Below, piece by piece: positions 7,654 to 16,739 of a stretch of DNA of 64,000 nt. Under the pieces are notes generated by a model that worked only from the letters and a program-made list of their open reading frames with translations, was not told the DNA's origin and did no database searches. Made by a program: the position numbers and the translations under genes. Positions within the stretch are counted from its first letter, which is position 1, and each line of letters starts with the position of its first letter. Origin of the DNA: Pseudomonas solani (GTDB taxonomy: Bacteria; Pseudomonadota; Gammaproteobacteria; Pseudomonadales; Pseudomonadaceae); the NCBI RefSeq assembly GCF_026072635.1, contig NZ_AP023081.1:776501-840500 (forward strand), in the 5' to 3' direction.

Positions 7654-10356
7654 ATGCCGCAGGTGGATCCCGAACTGTTCGACCGCGGCCAGTTCCAGGC
7701 CGAGCTGGCGCTGAAATCCAGCCCCATCGCCGCCTTCAAGAAGGCCATCCGCCAGGCGAAGGAGGTGCTCGACACCCGCTTCGCCAATGGCCGCGACATC
7801 CGCCGCCTGGTGGAAGACCGCGCCTGGTTCGTCGACCAGCTCCTGCGCGCCGCCTGGGAGCGCTTCGACTGGAGCGAAGACGCCGACATCGCCCTGCTGG
7901 CGGTCGGCGGCTACGGCCGGGGCGAGCTGCACCCCTACTCCGACATCGACCTGCTGATCCTCCTGGACAGCGCCGACCACGAGACCTTCCGCGAATCCAT
8001 CGAAGGCTTCCTCACCCTGCTCTGGGACATCGGCCTGGAAGTCGGGCAGAGCGTGCGCTCGGTGGACGAATGCGCCGATGAGGCCCGCGCCGACCTGACG
8101 GTGGTCACCAACCTGATGGAAAGCCGCACCATCGCCGGCCCGGAAAGCCTGCGCAGGCGCATGCAGGACGTCACCAGCCCCGAGCGCATGTGGCCGAGCA
8201 AGGACTTCTTCCTCGCCAAGCGCCAGGAGCAGAAGGCCCGCCACGCCAAGTACAACGACACCGAATACAACCTCGAGCCCAACGTGAAGGGCTCGCCCGG
8301 GGGCCTGCGCGACATCCAGACCATCCTCTGGGTCGCCCGCCGCCAGTTCGGCAGCCTCAACCTGCACGCCCTGGTCAAGGAAGGCTTCCTCGTGGAAAGC
8401 GAATGCAGCATGCTCGCCTCCAGCCAGGAGTTTCTCTGGAAGGTGCGCTACGCCCTGCACATGCTCGCCGGGCGCGCCGAGGACCGCCTGCTGTTCGACC
8501 ACCAGCGCAAGCTGGCCGGGCTGCTGGGCTTCCAGGGCGACGATGCCAAGCAGGCCATCGAACACTTCATGCAGAAGTACTACCGCGTGGTGATGGGCGT
8601 CGCCGAGCTGAGCGACCTGATCAACCAGCACTTCGAGGAAGTCATCCTGCGCAGCGCCGAGTCGTCGCCCGCGCAGCCGCTCAACAGCCGCTTCCAGCTG
8701 CGTGACCGCTACATCGAAGTCACCCACCCCAACGTCTTCAAGCGCACCCCCTTCGCCCTGCTGGAAATCTTCGTGCTGATGGCCCAGCACCCCGAGATCA
8801 AGGGCGTGCGTGCCGACACCATCCGCCTGCTGCGCGACAGCCGCCACCTGATCGACGACGACTTCCGCAGCGACATCCGCAACACCAGCCTGTTCATCGA
8901 GCTGTTCAAGTCGTCCCAGGGCATCCACCGCAACCTGCGGCGGATGAACCGCTACGGCATCCTCGGCCGCTACCTGCCCGAGTTCGGCCACATCATCGGG
9001 CAGATGCAGCACGACCTGTTCCACATCTATACGGTCGACGCCCACACGCTCAACCTGATCAAGCACCTGCGCAAGCTCAAGTGGCCCGAACTGGCGGAGA
9101 AGTTCCCGCTCGCCAGCAAGGTCATCGACAAGCTGCCCAAGCCCGAGCTGATCTATATCGCCGGTCTCTACCACGACATCGGCAAGGGCCGTGGCGGCGA
9201 CCATTCCGAGCTCGGCGCCGTCGACGCCGAAGCCTTCTGCGCCCGGCACCAGTTGCCGGCCTGGGACTCGCGCCTGGTCACCTGGCTGGTGCAGAACCAC
9301 CTGGTCATGTCCACCACCGCGCAGCGCAAGGACCTCTCCGACCCGCAGGTGATCTTCGACTTCGCCCAGCTGGTCGGCGACCAGACCCACCTCGACTACC
9401 TCTACGTACTCACCGTGGCCGACATCAACGCCACCAACCCGAGCCTTTGGAACTCCTGGCGCGCCAGCCTGCTGCGCCAGCTCTACACCGAAACCAAGCG
9501 CGCCCTGCGCCGCGGCCTGGAAAACCCGCTGGACCGCGAAGAGCAGATCCGCCAGACCCAGACCGCCGCCATCGACATCCTCGTGCGCAACGGCATCGAC
9601 CAGGACGACGCCGAGCAACTCTGGTCCCAGCTCGGCGACGACTACTTCCTGCGCCACACCGCCAACGACGTGGCCTGGCACACCGAAGCCATCCTCCAGC
9701 ACCCGGCCGGCAACGACCCGCTGGTGCTGATCAAGGAAACCGCCCAGCGCGAGTTCGAGGGCGCCACCCAGATCTTCATCTACGCCCCGGACCAGCACGA
9801 CTTCTTCGCCGTGACCGTGGCCGCGATGAGCCAGCTCAACCTCAACATCCACGACGCGCGGATCATCACCTCCACCAGCCAGTTCACCCTCGACACCTAC
9901 ATCGTGCTCGACACCGCTGGTGGCTCCATCGGCGACAACCCGGCGCGGGTGAAGGAAATCCGCGAGGGCCTGATCGAGGCGCTGAAGAACCCCGACGAGT
10001 ACCCGGCGATCATCCAGCGCCGCGTACCGCGCCAGCTCAAGCACTTCGCCTTCCCGCCCCAGGTGACCATCTCCAACGACGCCCAGCGCCCGGTGACCGT
10101 GCTCGAACTGATCGCCCCCGACCGCCCCGGCCTGCTGGCGCGCATCGGGCGCATCTTCCTCGACTTCGACCTGTCGCTGCAGAACGCCAAGATCGCCACC
10201 CTCGGCGAGCGGGTGGAAGACGTATTCTTCGTCACCGACGCCGACAACCAGCCGCTGGCCGACCCAGAGCTGTGCCGGCGCCTGCAGGCCGCCATCGTCT
10301 CGCAGCTGTCCGAAGCCAACGCCCAGGGCGTGGACCCGAATCGCATCAGTATCTGA
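7654..10356 (+). CDS. glnD: Bifunctional [PII] uridylyltransferase / uridylyl-removing enzyme
   Basis: GlnD is the cell's glutamine sensor. It uridylylates PII proteins when glutamine is low and deuridylylates them when it is high. The 900-residue protein has, in order, an N-terminal nucleotidyltransferase domain (GGYGRGELHPYSDIDLLIL), a helical linker, an HD hydrolase domain (YHDIGKGRGGDHSE), and two C-terminal ACT glutamine-sensing domains (from about residue 700 and about residue 815, the second with VLELIAPDRPGLLARIG). A good AAGGAAGG ribosome site precedes the ATG. Confidence 0.97.
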   Translation: MPQVDPELFDRGQFQAELALKSSPIAAFKKAIRQAKEVLDTRFANGRDIRRLVEDRAWFVDQLLRAAWERFDWSEDADIALLAVGGYGRGELHPYSDIDLLILLDSADHETFRESIEGFLTLLWDIGLEVGQSVRSVDECADEARADLTVVTNLMESRTIAGPESLRRRMQDVTSPERMWPSKDFFLAKRQEQKARHAKYNDTEYNLEPNVKGSPGGLRDIQTILWVARRQFGSLNLHALVKEGFLVESECSMLASSQEFLWKVRYALHMLAGRAEDRLLFDHQRKLAGLLGFQGDDAKQAIEHFMQKYYRVVMGVAELSDLINQHFEEVILRSAESSPAQPLNSRFQLRDRYIEVTHPNVFKRTPFALLEIFVLMAQHPEIKGVRADTIRLLRDSRHLIDDDFRSDIRNTSLFIELFKSSQGIHRNLRRMNRYGILGRYLPEFGHIIGQMQHDLFHIYTVDAHTLNLIKHLRKLKWPELAEKFPLASKVIDKLPKPELIYIAGLYHDIGKGRGGDHSELGAVDAEAFCARHQLPAWDSRLVTWLVQNHLVMSTTAQRKDLSDPQVIFDFAQLVGDQTHLDYLYVLTVADINATNPSLWNSWRASLLRQLYTETKRALRRGLENPLDREEQIRQTQTAAIDILVRNGIDQDDAEQLWSQLGDDYFLRHTANDVAWHTEAILQHPAGNDPLVLIKETAQREFEGATQIFIYAPDQHDFFAVTVAAMSQLNLNIHDARIITSTSQFTLDTYIVLDTAGGSIGDNPARVKEIREGLIEALKNPDEYPAIIQRRVPRQLKHFAFPPQVTISNDAQRPVTVLELIAPDRPGLLARIGRIFLDFDLSLQNAKIATLGERVEDVFFVTDADNQPLADPELCRRLQAAIVSQLSEANAQGVDPNRISI

Positions 10357-10396
10357 GCGCGCCCGTGCAGCCGCTCGCAGTAGCCAGGAACCACGA

Positions 10397-11590
10397 ATGA
10401 ACGACGCGCTGAACCACCTGCAGCCCTACCCCTTCGAAAAGCTCCGCGCCCTGCTCGGCGGCGTGCAGCCCGCCGACAAGAAGGCCATCGCCCTGTCCAT
10501 CGGCGAGCCCAAGCACCGCTCGCCGGACTTCGTCGCCAAGGCCCTGGCCGACAGCCTGGACCAGATGGCCGTGTACCCCACCACCCTCGGCATCCCGGCC
10601 CTGCGTGAAGCCATTGCCGCCTGGTGCGAGCGCCGCTTCAAGGTACCGGCCGGCTGGCTCGACGCCGCCCGCCACGTGCTGCCGGTCAACGGCACCCGCG
10701 AGGCGCTGTTCGCCTTCACCCAGACCGTGGTCAACCGCGCCGACAACGGCCTGGTGGTCAGCCCGAACCCCTTCTACCAAATCTATGAAGGCGCAGCCCT
10801 GCTCGCCGGCGCCGAGCCGCACTACCTGCCCTGCCTGGCGGAGAACGGCTTCAACCCCGACTTCGACGCCGTACCGGCCGAGGTCTGGCAGCGCTGCCAG
10901 ATCCTCTTCCTCTGCTCCCCGGGCAACCCCACCGGCGCCCTGGTGCCGGTCGAACAACTGAAGAAGCTGATCGCCCTGGCCGACGAACACGACTTCGTCA
11001 TCGCCGCCGACGAGTGCTACAGCGAGCTGTACTTCGACGAAGCCAACCCGCCCGCCGGCCTGCTCAGCGCCTGCGCCGAACTGGGCCGCAGCGACTTCGC
11101 CCGCTGCGTGGTGTTCCACAGCCTGTCCAAGCGCTCCAACCTGCCGGGCCTGCGTTCCGGCTTCGTCGCCGGTGACGCCGCCATCCTCAAGGCCTTCCTG
11201 CTGTATCGCACCTACCACGGCTGCGCCATGCCCGTGCAGACACAGCTGGCCAGCATCGCCGCCTGGAACGACGAAGCCCACGTGCGCGCCAACCGCGACC
11301 TGTACCGCGAGAAGTACGACGCCGTGCTCGACATCCTCGGTGGCGTACTCGACGTGCAACGCCCGGACGGTGGCTTCTACCTCTGGGCGAAAACCCCGGT
11401 GGACGACCAGACCTTCACCCGCGAGCTCTTCGTCCGCGAGCACGTCACCGTGGTGCCCGGCTCCTACCTCTCCCGCGAGGTGGACGGCTTCAACCCCGGC
11501 GCCGGCCGCGTGCGCATGGCCCTGGTGGCACCGCTCGCCGAGTGCATCGAAGCCGCCGAGCGCATCCGCGACTTCGTCCGCAGCCTCTGA
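10397..11590 (+). CDS. dapC: N-succinyl-L,L-diaminopimelate aminotransferase
   Basis: DapC is a class-I PLP aminotransferase that converts N-succinyl-2-amino-6-ketopimelate to N-succinyl-LL-DAP using glutamate, in the succinylase branch of lysine/meso-DAP synthesis. The fold-type I motif FHSLSKRSNLPGLRSGF carries the PLP lysine (Lys245), and GNPTGAL and the C-terminal GRVRMALV arginine region are present. The 397-residue length is right. The specific DapC call rests partly on position: in Pseudomonas it follows glnD and lies near dapD, which is also here. Confidence 0.92.
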   Translation: MNDALNHLQPYPFEKLRALLGGVQPADKKAIALSIGEPKHRSPDFVAKALADSLDQMAVYPTTLGIPALREAIAAWCERRFKVPAGWLDAARHVLPVNGTREALFAFTQTVVNRADNGLVVSPNPFYQIYEGAALLAGAEPHYLPCLAENGFNPDFDAVPAEVWQRCQILFLCSPGNPTGALVPVEQLKKLIALADEHDFVIAADECYSELYFDEANPPAGLLSACAELGRSDFARCVVFHSLSKRSNLPGLRSGFVAGDAAILKAFLLYRTYHGCAMPVQTQLASIAAWNDEAHVRANRDLYREKYDAVLDILGGVLDVQRPDGGFYLWAKTPVDDQTFTRELFVREHVTVVPGSYLSREVDGFNPGAGRVRMALVAPLAECIEAAERIRDFVRSL

Positions 11591-11595
11591 TCCGA

Positions 11596-11724
11596 CTGCC
11601 CGGTCAGCGAACGGGCAGGTGTCACAAAGCCGAACATCCAGGCTTGCCCCTTGGTGCAGGGGCCCTGAAAATCCGGCCTCTCATCCAGGGAAGGATGAGC
11701 TCGCAGACCCCGGTTGAACCGGGG
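11596..11724 (+). other. Two hairpins in the dapC to 11752-gene spacer
   Basis: CTGCCCG/CGGGCAG arms at 11596-11618 lie just past the dapC stop, and a CCCCGG/CCGGGG hairpin with a 5-nt loop lies at 11708-11724, about 27 bp before the next ATG. Neither has a T-run. The first may be a weak transcription end for dapC and the second a leader structure for the next gene. Confidence 0.4.
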
Positions 11725-11751
11725 CTGGCCATCCATGGAGCAGGAGTCAGG

Positions 11752-12138
11752 ATGAAAGTCTTCGAAGTGACCATCACCATCGGCGGCGCGGTCGGCCATG
11801 TCATCGTCGGCGGCGGCGTGTTCAACGCCGAAGTACGCGACACCAGCAACGGCCGCACCTCTCTCTACACCGTCTACATGGCCGGCATCGGCGTAGGTCT
11901 TCCAGCGTTCCGCGCCACATCCCGCACCTTCCGCTTCAGCGACGATGCCGCCAAGTCCTCCAATAGCTTCGAAGGCTACGGCTACATGGGCGGGGTATCG
12001 GCCGAAGTGGGCGCCGGCATCAAGATCGGCGGTGGCATCAAGATCCCCAATGGCCCGATGATCCCCACCAGCGTCTCGACCGACTACGGCGGCGTCGATA
12101 TCAGCGTGTCCCACAACGTCACGCGCTGGGCACTCTAG
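11752..12138 (+). CDS. Glycine-rich protein of unknown function
   Basis: I do not recognise this 128-residue protein. The start is the ATG at 11752, preceded by AGGAGTCAGG; an open frame continues upstream but reads like non-coding sequence. It has no signal peptide or membrane helix. The composition is rich in Gly, Ser, Thr and Val in alternating patterns (VGHVIVGGGVF, GVSAEVGAGIKIGGGIKI), suggesting an all-beta, possibly barrel-like fold. It is 9 bp ahead of a small membrane protein gene, so the two are probably cotranscribed. Codon use resembles its neighbours. Confidence 0.75.
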   Translation: MKVFEVTITIGGAVGHVIVGGGVFNAEVRDTSNGRTSLYTVYMAGIGVGLPAFRATSRTFRFSDDAAKSSNSFEGYGYMGGVSAEVGAGIKIGGGIKIPNGPMIPTSVSTDYGGVDISVSHNVTRWAL

Positions 12139-12147
12139 GAGTTTCGA

Positions 12148-12369
12148 ATGGACAGCACGCTCCGCCTGGCAATCGGCATCCTCCTGCTCGCCGTCGCGCT
12201 CTATCTGCTACTCGCCCCGGGCAAGGTGTCCACTGCCCTCGCGCGCTTCTATGGCCGCTACCCCCTGGTGCGCCTGGCCCCCGAGCGCCAGTTCCAATCG
12301 GCGCCGACACTCGTGCGCGCCCTCGGCGCGGCCGTCGCTGTGCTCGGCCTCGCTGTGTTCTTCCTCTGA
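12148..12369 (+). CDS. Small two-helix membrane protein, unknown function
   Basis: This is a 73-residue protein with two hydrophobic segments, LAIGILLLAVALYLLLAPG near the N-terminus and LVRALGAAVAVLGLAVFFL at the very end. They are joined by a basic loop containing ARFYGRYPLVRLAPERQFQ. A clear AGGAG lies 8 bp upstream of the ATG. It is probably an inner-membrane helical hairpin. It directly follows the Gly-rich gene, but no function can be given. Confidence 0.75.
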   Translation: MDSTLRLAIGILLLAVALYLLLAPGKVSTALARFYGRYPLVRLAPERQFQSAPTLVRALGAAVAVLGLAVFFL

Positions 12370-12486
12370 CGGCACCGTGCGCCGCGCAGGCGCCCCACCG
12401 GGCAATCCCGCGTGGCATAATCGCCGACCGACGTCGCGCGCCCACGGCTGCGCGCCCCCTTGGTTCACGTGATTCCGAGCTGCCCC

Positions 12487-12834
12487 ATGACCATCACCCT
12501 CTACGGCATCAAGGCCTGCGACACCATGAAGAAGGCCCGCACCTGGCTCGACGAGCAGGGTGTGAGCTATGCCTTCCACGACTACAAGGCTTCCGCCATC
12601 GACCGCGCCAATCTGCAGAAATGGTGTGCCGAACACGGCTGGGAAACCGTCCTCAACCGTGCCGGTACCACCTTCCGCAAACTCGACGACGCGCAGAAGG
12701 CCGATCTCGACCAGGCCAAGGCCATCGAACTGATGCTGGCCCAGCCGTCGATGATCAAGCGACCGGTACTCGACCTGGGCACCCGCACCCTGGTCGGCTT
12801 CAAGCCCGAGCTCTACGCCGCCGCCTTCAAGTGA
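12487..12834 (+). CDS. yffB: ArsC/Spx-family thioredoxin-fold protein (YffB type)
   Basis: The 115-residue protein has the ArsC-family N-terminus TLYGIKACDTMKKARTWL, with a single active-site-type cysteine, and the conserved TTFRKL and IKRPVLDLG loops (the cis-Pro is in KRPV). YffB-type members bind glutathione in other bacteria but are not established arsenate reductases. I chose the ATG at 12487 over an in-frame GTG 27 bp upstream because it starts the beta strand directly. It lies just before dapD, as in other pseudomonads. Confidence 0.88.
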   Translation: MTITLYGIKACDTMKKARTWLDEQGVSYAFHDYKASAIDRANLQKWCAEHGWETVLNRAGTTFRKLDDAQKADLDQAKAIELMLAQPSMIKRPVLDLGTRTLVGFKPELYAAAFK

Positions 12835-12911
12835 CCGCACACCGTCTCGGCACCGCCCGGCAAGCCATCGACCGGACCGCCTGATCCACCTATTCAGAAC
12901 GAGGAATTCCC

Positions 12912-13946
12912 ATGTCCACCCAACTCTTCAGCGTCGCTTTCGGCGTCGGCACCCAGAACCGCCAGGGCAACTGGCTGGAAGTCTTCTACGCCCAGCCCCT
13001 GCTCAAGCCCAGCACCCAGCTGGTCGAGGCCATCACCCCGATCCTTGGCTACAGCGCCGGCAACCAGGCCATCGCCTTCAGCAATGCCCAGGCCGCCGAC
13101 CTGGCCTCCGCGCTCAAGGAAATCGACCCGGCCCAGTCCGCCCTGCTGACCCGCCTGGCCGAAAGCCAGAAGCCGCTGGTCGCCACCCTGCTGGCCGAAG
13201 ACGCCGCCCTGACCTCCACCCCGGAGGCCTACCTCAAGCTGCACCTGCTGTCCCACCGCCTGGCCAAGCCCCACGGCCTGAACCTGACCGGCATCTTCCC
13301 GCTGCTGCCCAACGTCGCCTGGACCAGCCACGGCGCCGTCGACCTGACCGAACTGGCCGAGCGTCAGCTGGAAGCACGCCTGAAGGGCGAGCTGCTGGAA
13401 GTCTTCTCCGTGGACAAGTTCCCCAAGATGACCGACTACGTGGTCCCCGCCGGCGTGCGCATCGCCGACAGCGCCCGCGTGCGCCTGGGCGCCTATGTGG
13501 GTGAAGGCACCACCGTGATGCACGAAGGCTTCATCAACTTCAACGCCGGCACCGAAGGCCCGGGCATGATCGAAGGCCGCGTCTCCGCTGGCGTCTTCGT
13601 CGGCAAGGGCTCCGACCTGGGCGGCGGCTGCTCCACCATGGGCACCCTCTCCGGTGGCGGCAACATCGTCATCGCCGTGGGCGAAGGCTGCCTGATCGGC
13701 GCCAACGCCGGCATCGGCATCCCCCTGGGCGACCGCAACATCGTCGAAGCCGGCCTGTACATCACCGCCGGCACCAAGGTCGCCCTGCTGGACGACCAGA
13801 ACGCCCTGGTGAAAGTGGTCAAGGCCCGCGACCTGGCCGGCCAGCCCGACCTGCTGTTCCGCCGCAACTCGCAGAACGGCGCCGTCGAGTGCAAGACCAA
13901 CAAGACCGCCATCGAGCTGAACGAAGCGCTGCACGCGCATAACTAA
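12912..13946 (+). CDS. dapD: 2,3,4,5-tetrahydropyridine-2,6-dicarboxylate N-succinyltransferase
   Basis: DapD transfers succinyl from succinyl-CoA to tetrahydrodipicolinate, the step before DapC. The 344-residue protein is of the longer proteobacterial/actinobacterial DapD class, with an extended N-terminal domain and a left-handed beta-helix (RLGAYVGEGTTVMHEGFINFNAGTEG, then GSDLGGGCSTMGTLSGG). GAGGA precedes the ATG. With dapC upstream and dapE at 20796, three enzymes of the succinylase branch are in this window. Confidence 0.95.
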   Translation: MSTQLFSVAFGVGTQNRQGNWLEVFYAQPLLKPSTQLVEAITPILGYSAGNQAIAFSNAQAADLASALKEIDPAQSALLTRLAESQKPLVATLLAEDAALTSTPEAYLKLHLLSHRLAKPHGLNLTGIFPLLPNVAWTSHGAVDLTELAERQLEARLKGELLEVFSVDKFPKMTDYVVPAGVRIADSARVRLGAYVGEGTTVMHEGFINFNAGTEGPGMIEGRVSAGVFVGKGSDLGGGCSTMGTLSGGGNIVIAVGEGCLIGANAGIGIPLGDRNIVEAGLYITAGTKVALLDDQNALVKVVKARDLAGQPDLLFRRNSQNGAVECKTNKTAIELNEALHAHN

Positions 13947-13949
13947 AGG

Positions 13950-14018
13950 CAGCTTGAAGCTGAAAGCCTGAAGCCGGAAGTGACCTCGAGAACTTCCGGC
14001 TTCCAGCTTCTGGCTTCC
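13950..14018 (+). repeat. AGCTTCCAG-type intergenic repeat with 12-bp perfect stem, copy 2
   Basis: GAAGCCGGAAGT (13970-13981) pairs perfectly with ACTTCCGGCTTC (13992-14003) over a 10-nt loop. The flanks (AGCTTGAAGCTGAAAGCC and CAGCTTCTGGCTTCCAG) extend the inverted repeat imperfectly. It lies between dapD and csdA, which are co-directional, and could act as a dapD transcription end or mRNA-stabilising hairpin. Confidence 0.7.
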
Positions 14019-14046
14019 AGCACCTGCCGGTCCCAGGCTCATCGCT

Positions 14047-15249
14047 ATGCTTCCGTCCCCTTGGCGCTCCGACTTCCCCGCCCTTTCGGCCCTCGACGCC
14101 GAGGGGCAGACCTACCTGGACAGCGCCGCCACCTCGCAGAAGCCCCAGGCGGTGCTCGATGCCCTGCTCGGCTACTACGCCAGCGGCGCAGCCAATGTGC
14201 ATCGCGCCCAGCACCTGCCGGGCGAGCGGGCGACCCGGGCTTTCGAAGGCAGCCGGACGCGTGTCGCCCACTGGCTGAATGCCGCCCACCCGGCGCAGAT
14301 TGTCTTCACCCGGGGCGCCACCGAAGCCTTCAACCTGCTGGCCTATGGGCTGGAGCGGCAGCTCGCGCCCGGTGATCGCATCGTCATCAGCGCCCTGGAA
14401 CACCACGCCAACCTGTTGCCCTGGCAGCAGCTGGCACGCCGTCGCCAGCTCGAACTGTTGGTGCTGCCGCTGGATGCACGGGGCGATATCGACCTTGACC
14501 AGGCCCGCCAACTGATCGATTCGCGTACACGCCTGCTCGCCGTCAGCCAGCTGTCCAATGTGCTCGGCCGCTGGCAGCCCCTCGCCGAGCTGCTGGCCAT
14601 GGCCCGCCAGCAGGGCGCGCTGACCGTGGTGGATGGCGCCCAGGGCGTGGTCCACGGCCGTCATGACGTACAGGCCTTGGGTTGCGACTTCTATGTGTTC
14701 TCCGGGCACAAGCTCTACGGCCCGGAAGGCGTCGGCGTGCTCTATGGCCGTGCCGATGCCCTGGCCCGTCTGGAGCATTGGCAGTTCGGCGGCGAGATGG
14801 TGCACCGCGCCGACTACCAGGACGCCGACTTCCACAGCGCGCCCCTGGGCTTCGAGGCCGGCACCCCGGCCATCGCCCCGGTGATCGGGCTCGGCGCCGC
14901 GCTGGACTACCTCGGCAGCCTCGATGCGGCCGCCGTCACCGCCCACGAGACCGTGCTCCACGCCAAGCTGCTGGCCGGCCTCGCCGCCCGCGACGGTGTG
15001 CGCCTGGTGGGCGAGCCCCGGGTGGCACTGGCCTGCTTCGGCGTCGAAGGCGTGCACAACGCCGACCTCGCCCACCTGCTCACCGAACAGGGTATCGCCG
15101 TGCGTGCCGGGCACCACTGCGCCATGCCGCTGTACAAGGGGCTCGGCCTCAGTGGCGCGATCCGTGTCTCCCTCGGCCTCTACAACGACAGCGCCGACCT
15201 GGAGCGCTTCTTCGTTGCCCTGGACAAGGCCCTGGAGCTGCTGCGATGA
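14047..15249 (+). CDS. csdA: Cysteine desulfurase CsdA (class II, SufS-like)
   Basis: CsdA removes sulfur from cysteine as an enzyme persulfide and passes it to CsdE. The 400-residue protein has the class-II features: YLDSAATSQKP at the N-terminus, the SALEHHANLLPWQ His pair, PLP-binding Lys222 in FSGHKLYGPEG, and catalytic Cys358 in RAGHHCAMPLYKG. The partner csdE overlaps its stop (ATGA), and tcdA/csdL converges on the pair. This context argues for the CSD system rather than SUF. Confidence 0.93.
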   Translation: MLPSPWRSDFPALSALDAEGQTYLDSAATSQKPQAVLDALLGYYASGAANVHRAQHLPGERATRAFEGSRTRVAHWLNAAHPAQIVFTRGATEAFNLLAYGLERQLAPGDRIVISALEHHANLLPWQQLARRRQLELLVLPLDARGDIDLDQARQLIDSRTRLLAVSQLSNVLGRWQPLAELLAMARQQGALTVVDGAQGVVHGRHDVQALGCDFYVFSGHKLYGPEGVGVLYGRADALARLEHWQFGGEMVHRADYQDADFHSAPLGFEAGTPAIAPVIGLGAALDYLGSLDAAAVTAHETVLHAKLLAGLAARDGVRLVGEPRVALACFGVEGVHNADLAHLLTEQGIAVRAGHHCAMPLYKGLGLSGAIRVSLGLYNDSADLERFFVALDKALELLR

Positions 15250-15650
15250 ACCTGCCACCCGCCGCCTCCGAGGCCCTCGCAGCCTTCACCGGCGCCGGCA
15301 GTTGGGAACAGCGTGCACGCCTGCTGATGCAATGGGGCGAGCGCCTGGAACCCCTGGCAGACGAAGAACGCAGCGACGCCAACCGTGTGCATGGCTGCGA
15401 AAGCCAGGTCTGGCTGGTCAGTGAAATGAAGGATGGCCAGCGTCACTTCCGCGCCGCCAGCGACGCCCGACTGATCCGCGGCCTGCTGGCCGTGCTCCTG
15501 GTACGTGTTCAGGGCCTTGCACTCGAGGAGCTGGCCGCCCTCGACCTCGCCGACTGGTTCACCCAGCTCGGCCTCACCCGCCAGCTCTCCCCTTCCCGCA
15601 GCAACGGCCTCAACGCCGTGCTCGAACAGATTCGCAAGACCGCTATGTAG
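15246..15650 (+). CDS. csdE: Sulfur acceptor CsdE (SufE family)
   Basis: The 134-residue SufE-fold protein accepts persulfide sulfur from CsdA on Cys51 in RVHGCESQVWLV. C-terminal LGLTRQLSPSRSNGLNAVLEQIR is typical of the family. Its ATG overlaps the csdA TGA by 4 bp, so production of the two is coupled. The gene ends inside a dispersed hairpin repeat that separates it from convergent tcdA. Confidence 0.92.
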   Translation: MNLPPAASEALAAFTGAGSWEQRARLLMQWGERLEPLADEERSDANRVHGCESQVWLVSEMKDGQRHFRAASDARLIRGLLAVLLVRVQGLALEELAALDLADWFTQLGLTRQLSPSRSNGLNAVLEQIRKTAM

Positions 15651-15706
15651 GTCGGGTGCAACCCGACGCAAAGCCGCTACAGCCGGCGGGTTTCACCCGC
15701 CCTACG
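15647..15706 (+). repeat. Double-hairpin dispersed repeat, family B copy 1 (csdE/tcdA junction)
   Basis: GTAGG is followed by the hairpin GTCGGGT-GCA-ACCCGAC (15651-15667), then the hairpin GGCGGGT-TTC-ACCCGCC (15685-15701), then CCTAC, so the whole element is also bounded by GTAGG/CCTAC arms. The same arrangement is at 37850-37911. A palindrome GCGAAT-TC-ATTCGC follows near 15748-15761. The element sits exactly between convergent genes. Confidence 0.85.
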
Positions 15707-15783
15707 GCCAAGGGCTCATGCGAGTCATCAGCATCGTTGGGTGGGAGCGAATTCATTCGCGATGAGATTCCCGGGATAAGCCT

Positions 15784-16586
15784 CTAGCCCGCAGCCCGCT
15801 CCGACGGCCGCCGCGCACCGGCCACCAGCTTGTCCACGGTCTTGGCCGCAGCGGCCATGCCGAAGCTGGCGGTAACCATCATCACCGCGCCGAAGCCGCC
15901 GGCGCAGTCCAGCTTCACGCCCTCACCGACGAAGCTCTTCTGCTGGCACACCGAGCCATCGGGCTTGGGGTAGCGCAGCTGCTCGGTGGAGAACACGCAA
16001 GGCACGCTGTAGGTGCGCCCCGCCGTGCGGGAGAAGTTGTAGTCGCGGCGCAGCATGGAGCGCACCTTGGCCGCCAGCGGGTCGTTGAAGGTCTTGTTCA
16101 GGTCGGTGACCTGGATCTGCGTTGGGTCCACCTGGCCGCCGGCGCCGCCGGTGGTGACGATCTGGATCTTGCGGCGCTTGCACCAGGCGATCAGCGCCGC
16201 CTTGGCCGCCACGCTGTCGATGCAGTCGATCACCGCATCCAGCTCGGGGTGATGTACTCGGCCATGGTCTCGCGGGTGACGAAGTCGGCCACCGCATGCA
16301 CCACGCAGGCCGGGTTGATGGCGCGAATGCGCTCGGCCATCACCTCCACCTTGGCCCGCCCCACGGCACCGGCGATGGCGTGCACCTGGCGATTGGTGTT
16401 GGTGATGCAGACATCGTCCAGGTCGAACAGGGAAATCTCACCAACGCCGGATCGCGCCAGCGCCTCGGCCGCCCAGGAGCCGACGCCACCGATGCCCACC
16501 ACCGCCACGTGCGCCGCCTGCAGGCGCGCGGCACCCTCCAGGCCATAAAGGCGGGCGATGCCACCGAAACGTTCGTCTGTACTCAT
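15784..16586 (-). pseudogene. tcdA: tRNA threonylcarbamoyladenosine dehydratase TcdA/CsdL, with a 1-base frameshift
   Basis: TcdA is an E1-like (ThiF/MoeB fold) enzyme that uses ATP to cyclise t6A37 to ct6A37 in tRNA, working with the CsdA-CsdE sulfur relay. The N-terminal part reads MSTDERFGG..VVGIGGVGSWAAEALARSG and the nucleotide-site DLDDVCITNTNRQ. The frame then stops after EYITPSWMR. The continuation IDCIDSVAAKAALIAWC lies in another frame to 15784. Adding one base at the 4-base G run at 16246-16249 (C run on the coding strand) gives EYITPELDAVIDCIDS and a full 267-residue protein. It is a true frameshift or, more likely, an assembly error. Confidence 0.9.
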
Positions 16587-16739
16587 GCCTAGCTCCCAAC
16601 TCGCCAGCCACCTGGCCGGGCGCGCATTATAGGAAGCGTCGACCGCCATCCCAAGCCCGACACCGCTGAATGGTGGGCCATAGATCGGCCCGCTGCCCGC
16701 CAGCGCTATAGTCGGCCGATAACAACAAGGGAGCCCAGC

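Noticed and set aside
11752..12138. Gly-rich protein considered as a Vap-type virulence protein
   Set aside because: The resemblance is only in general Gly-rich beta character; there is no signal peptide or specific motif.
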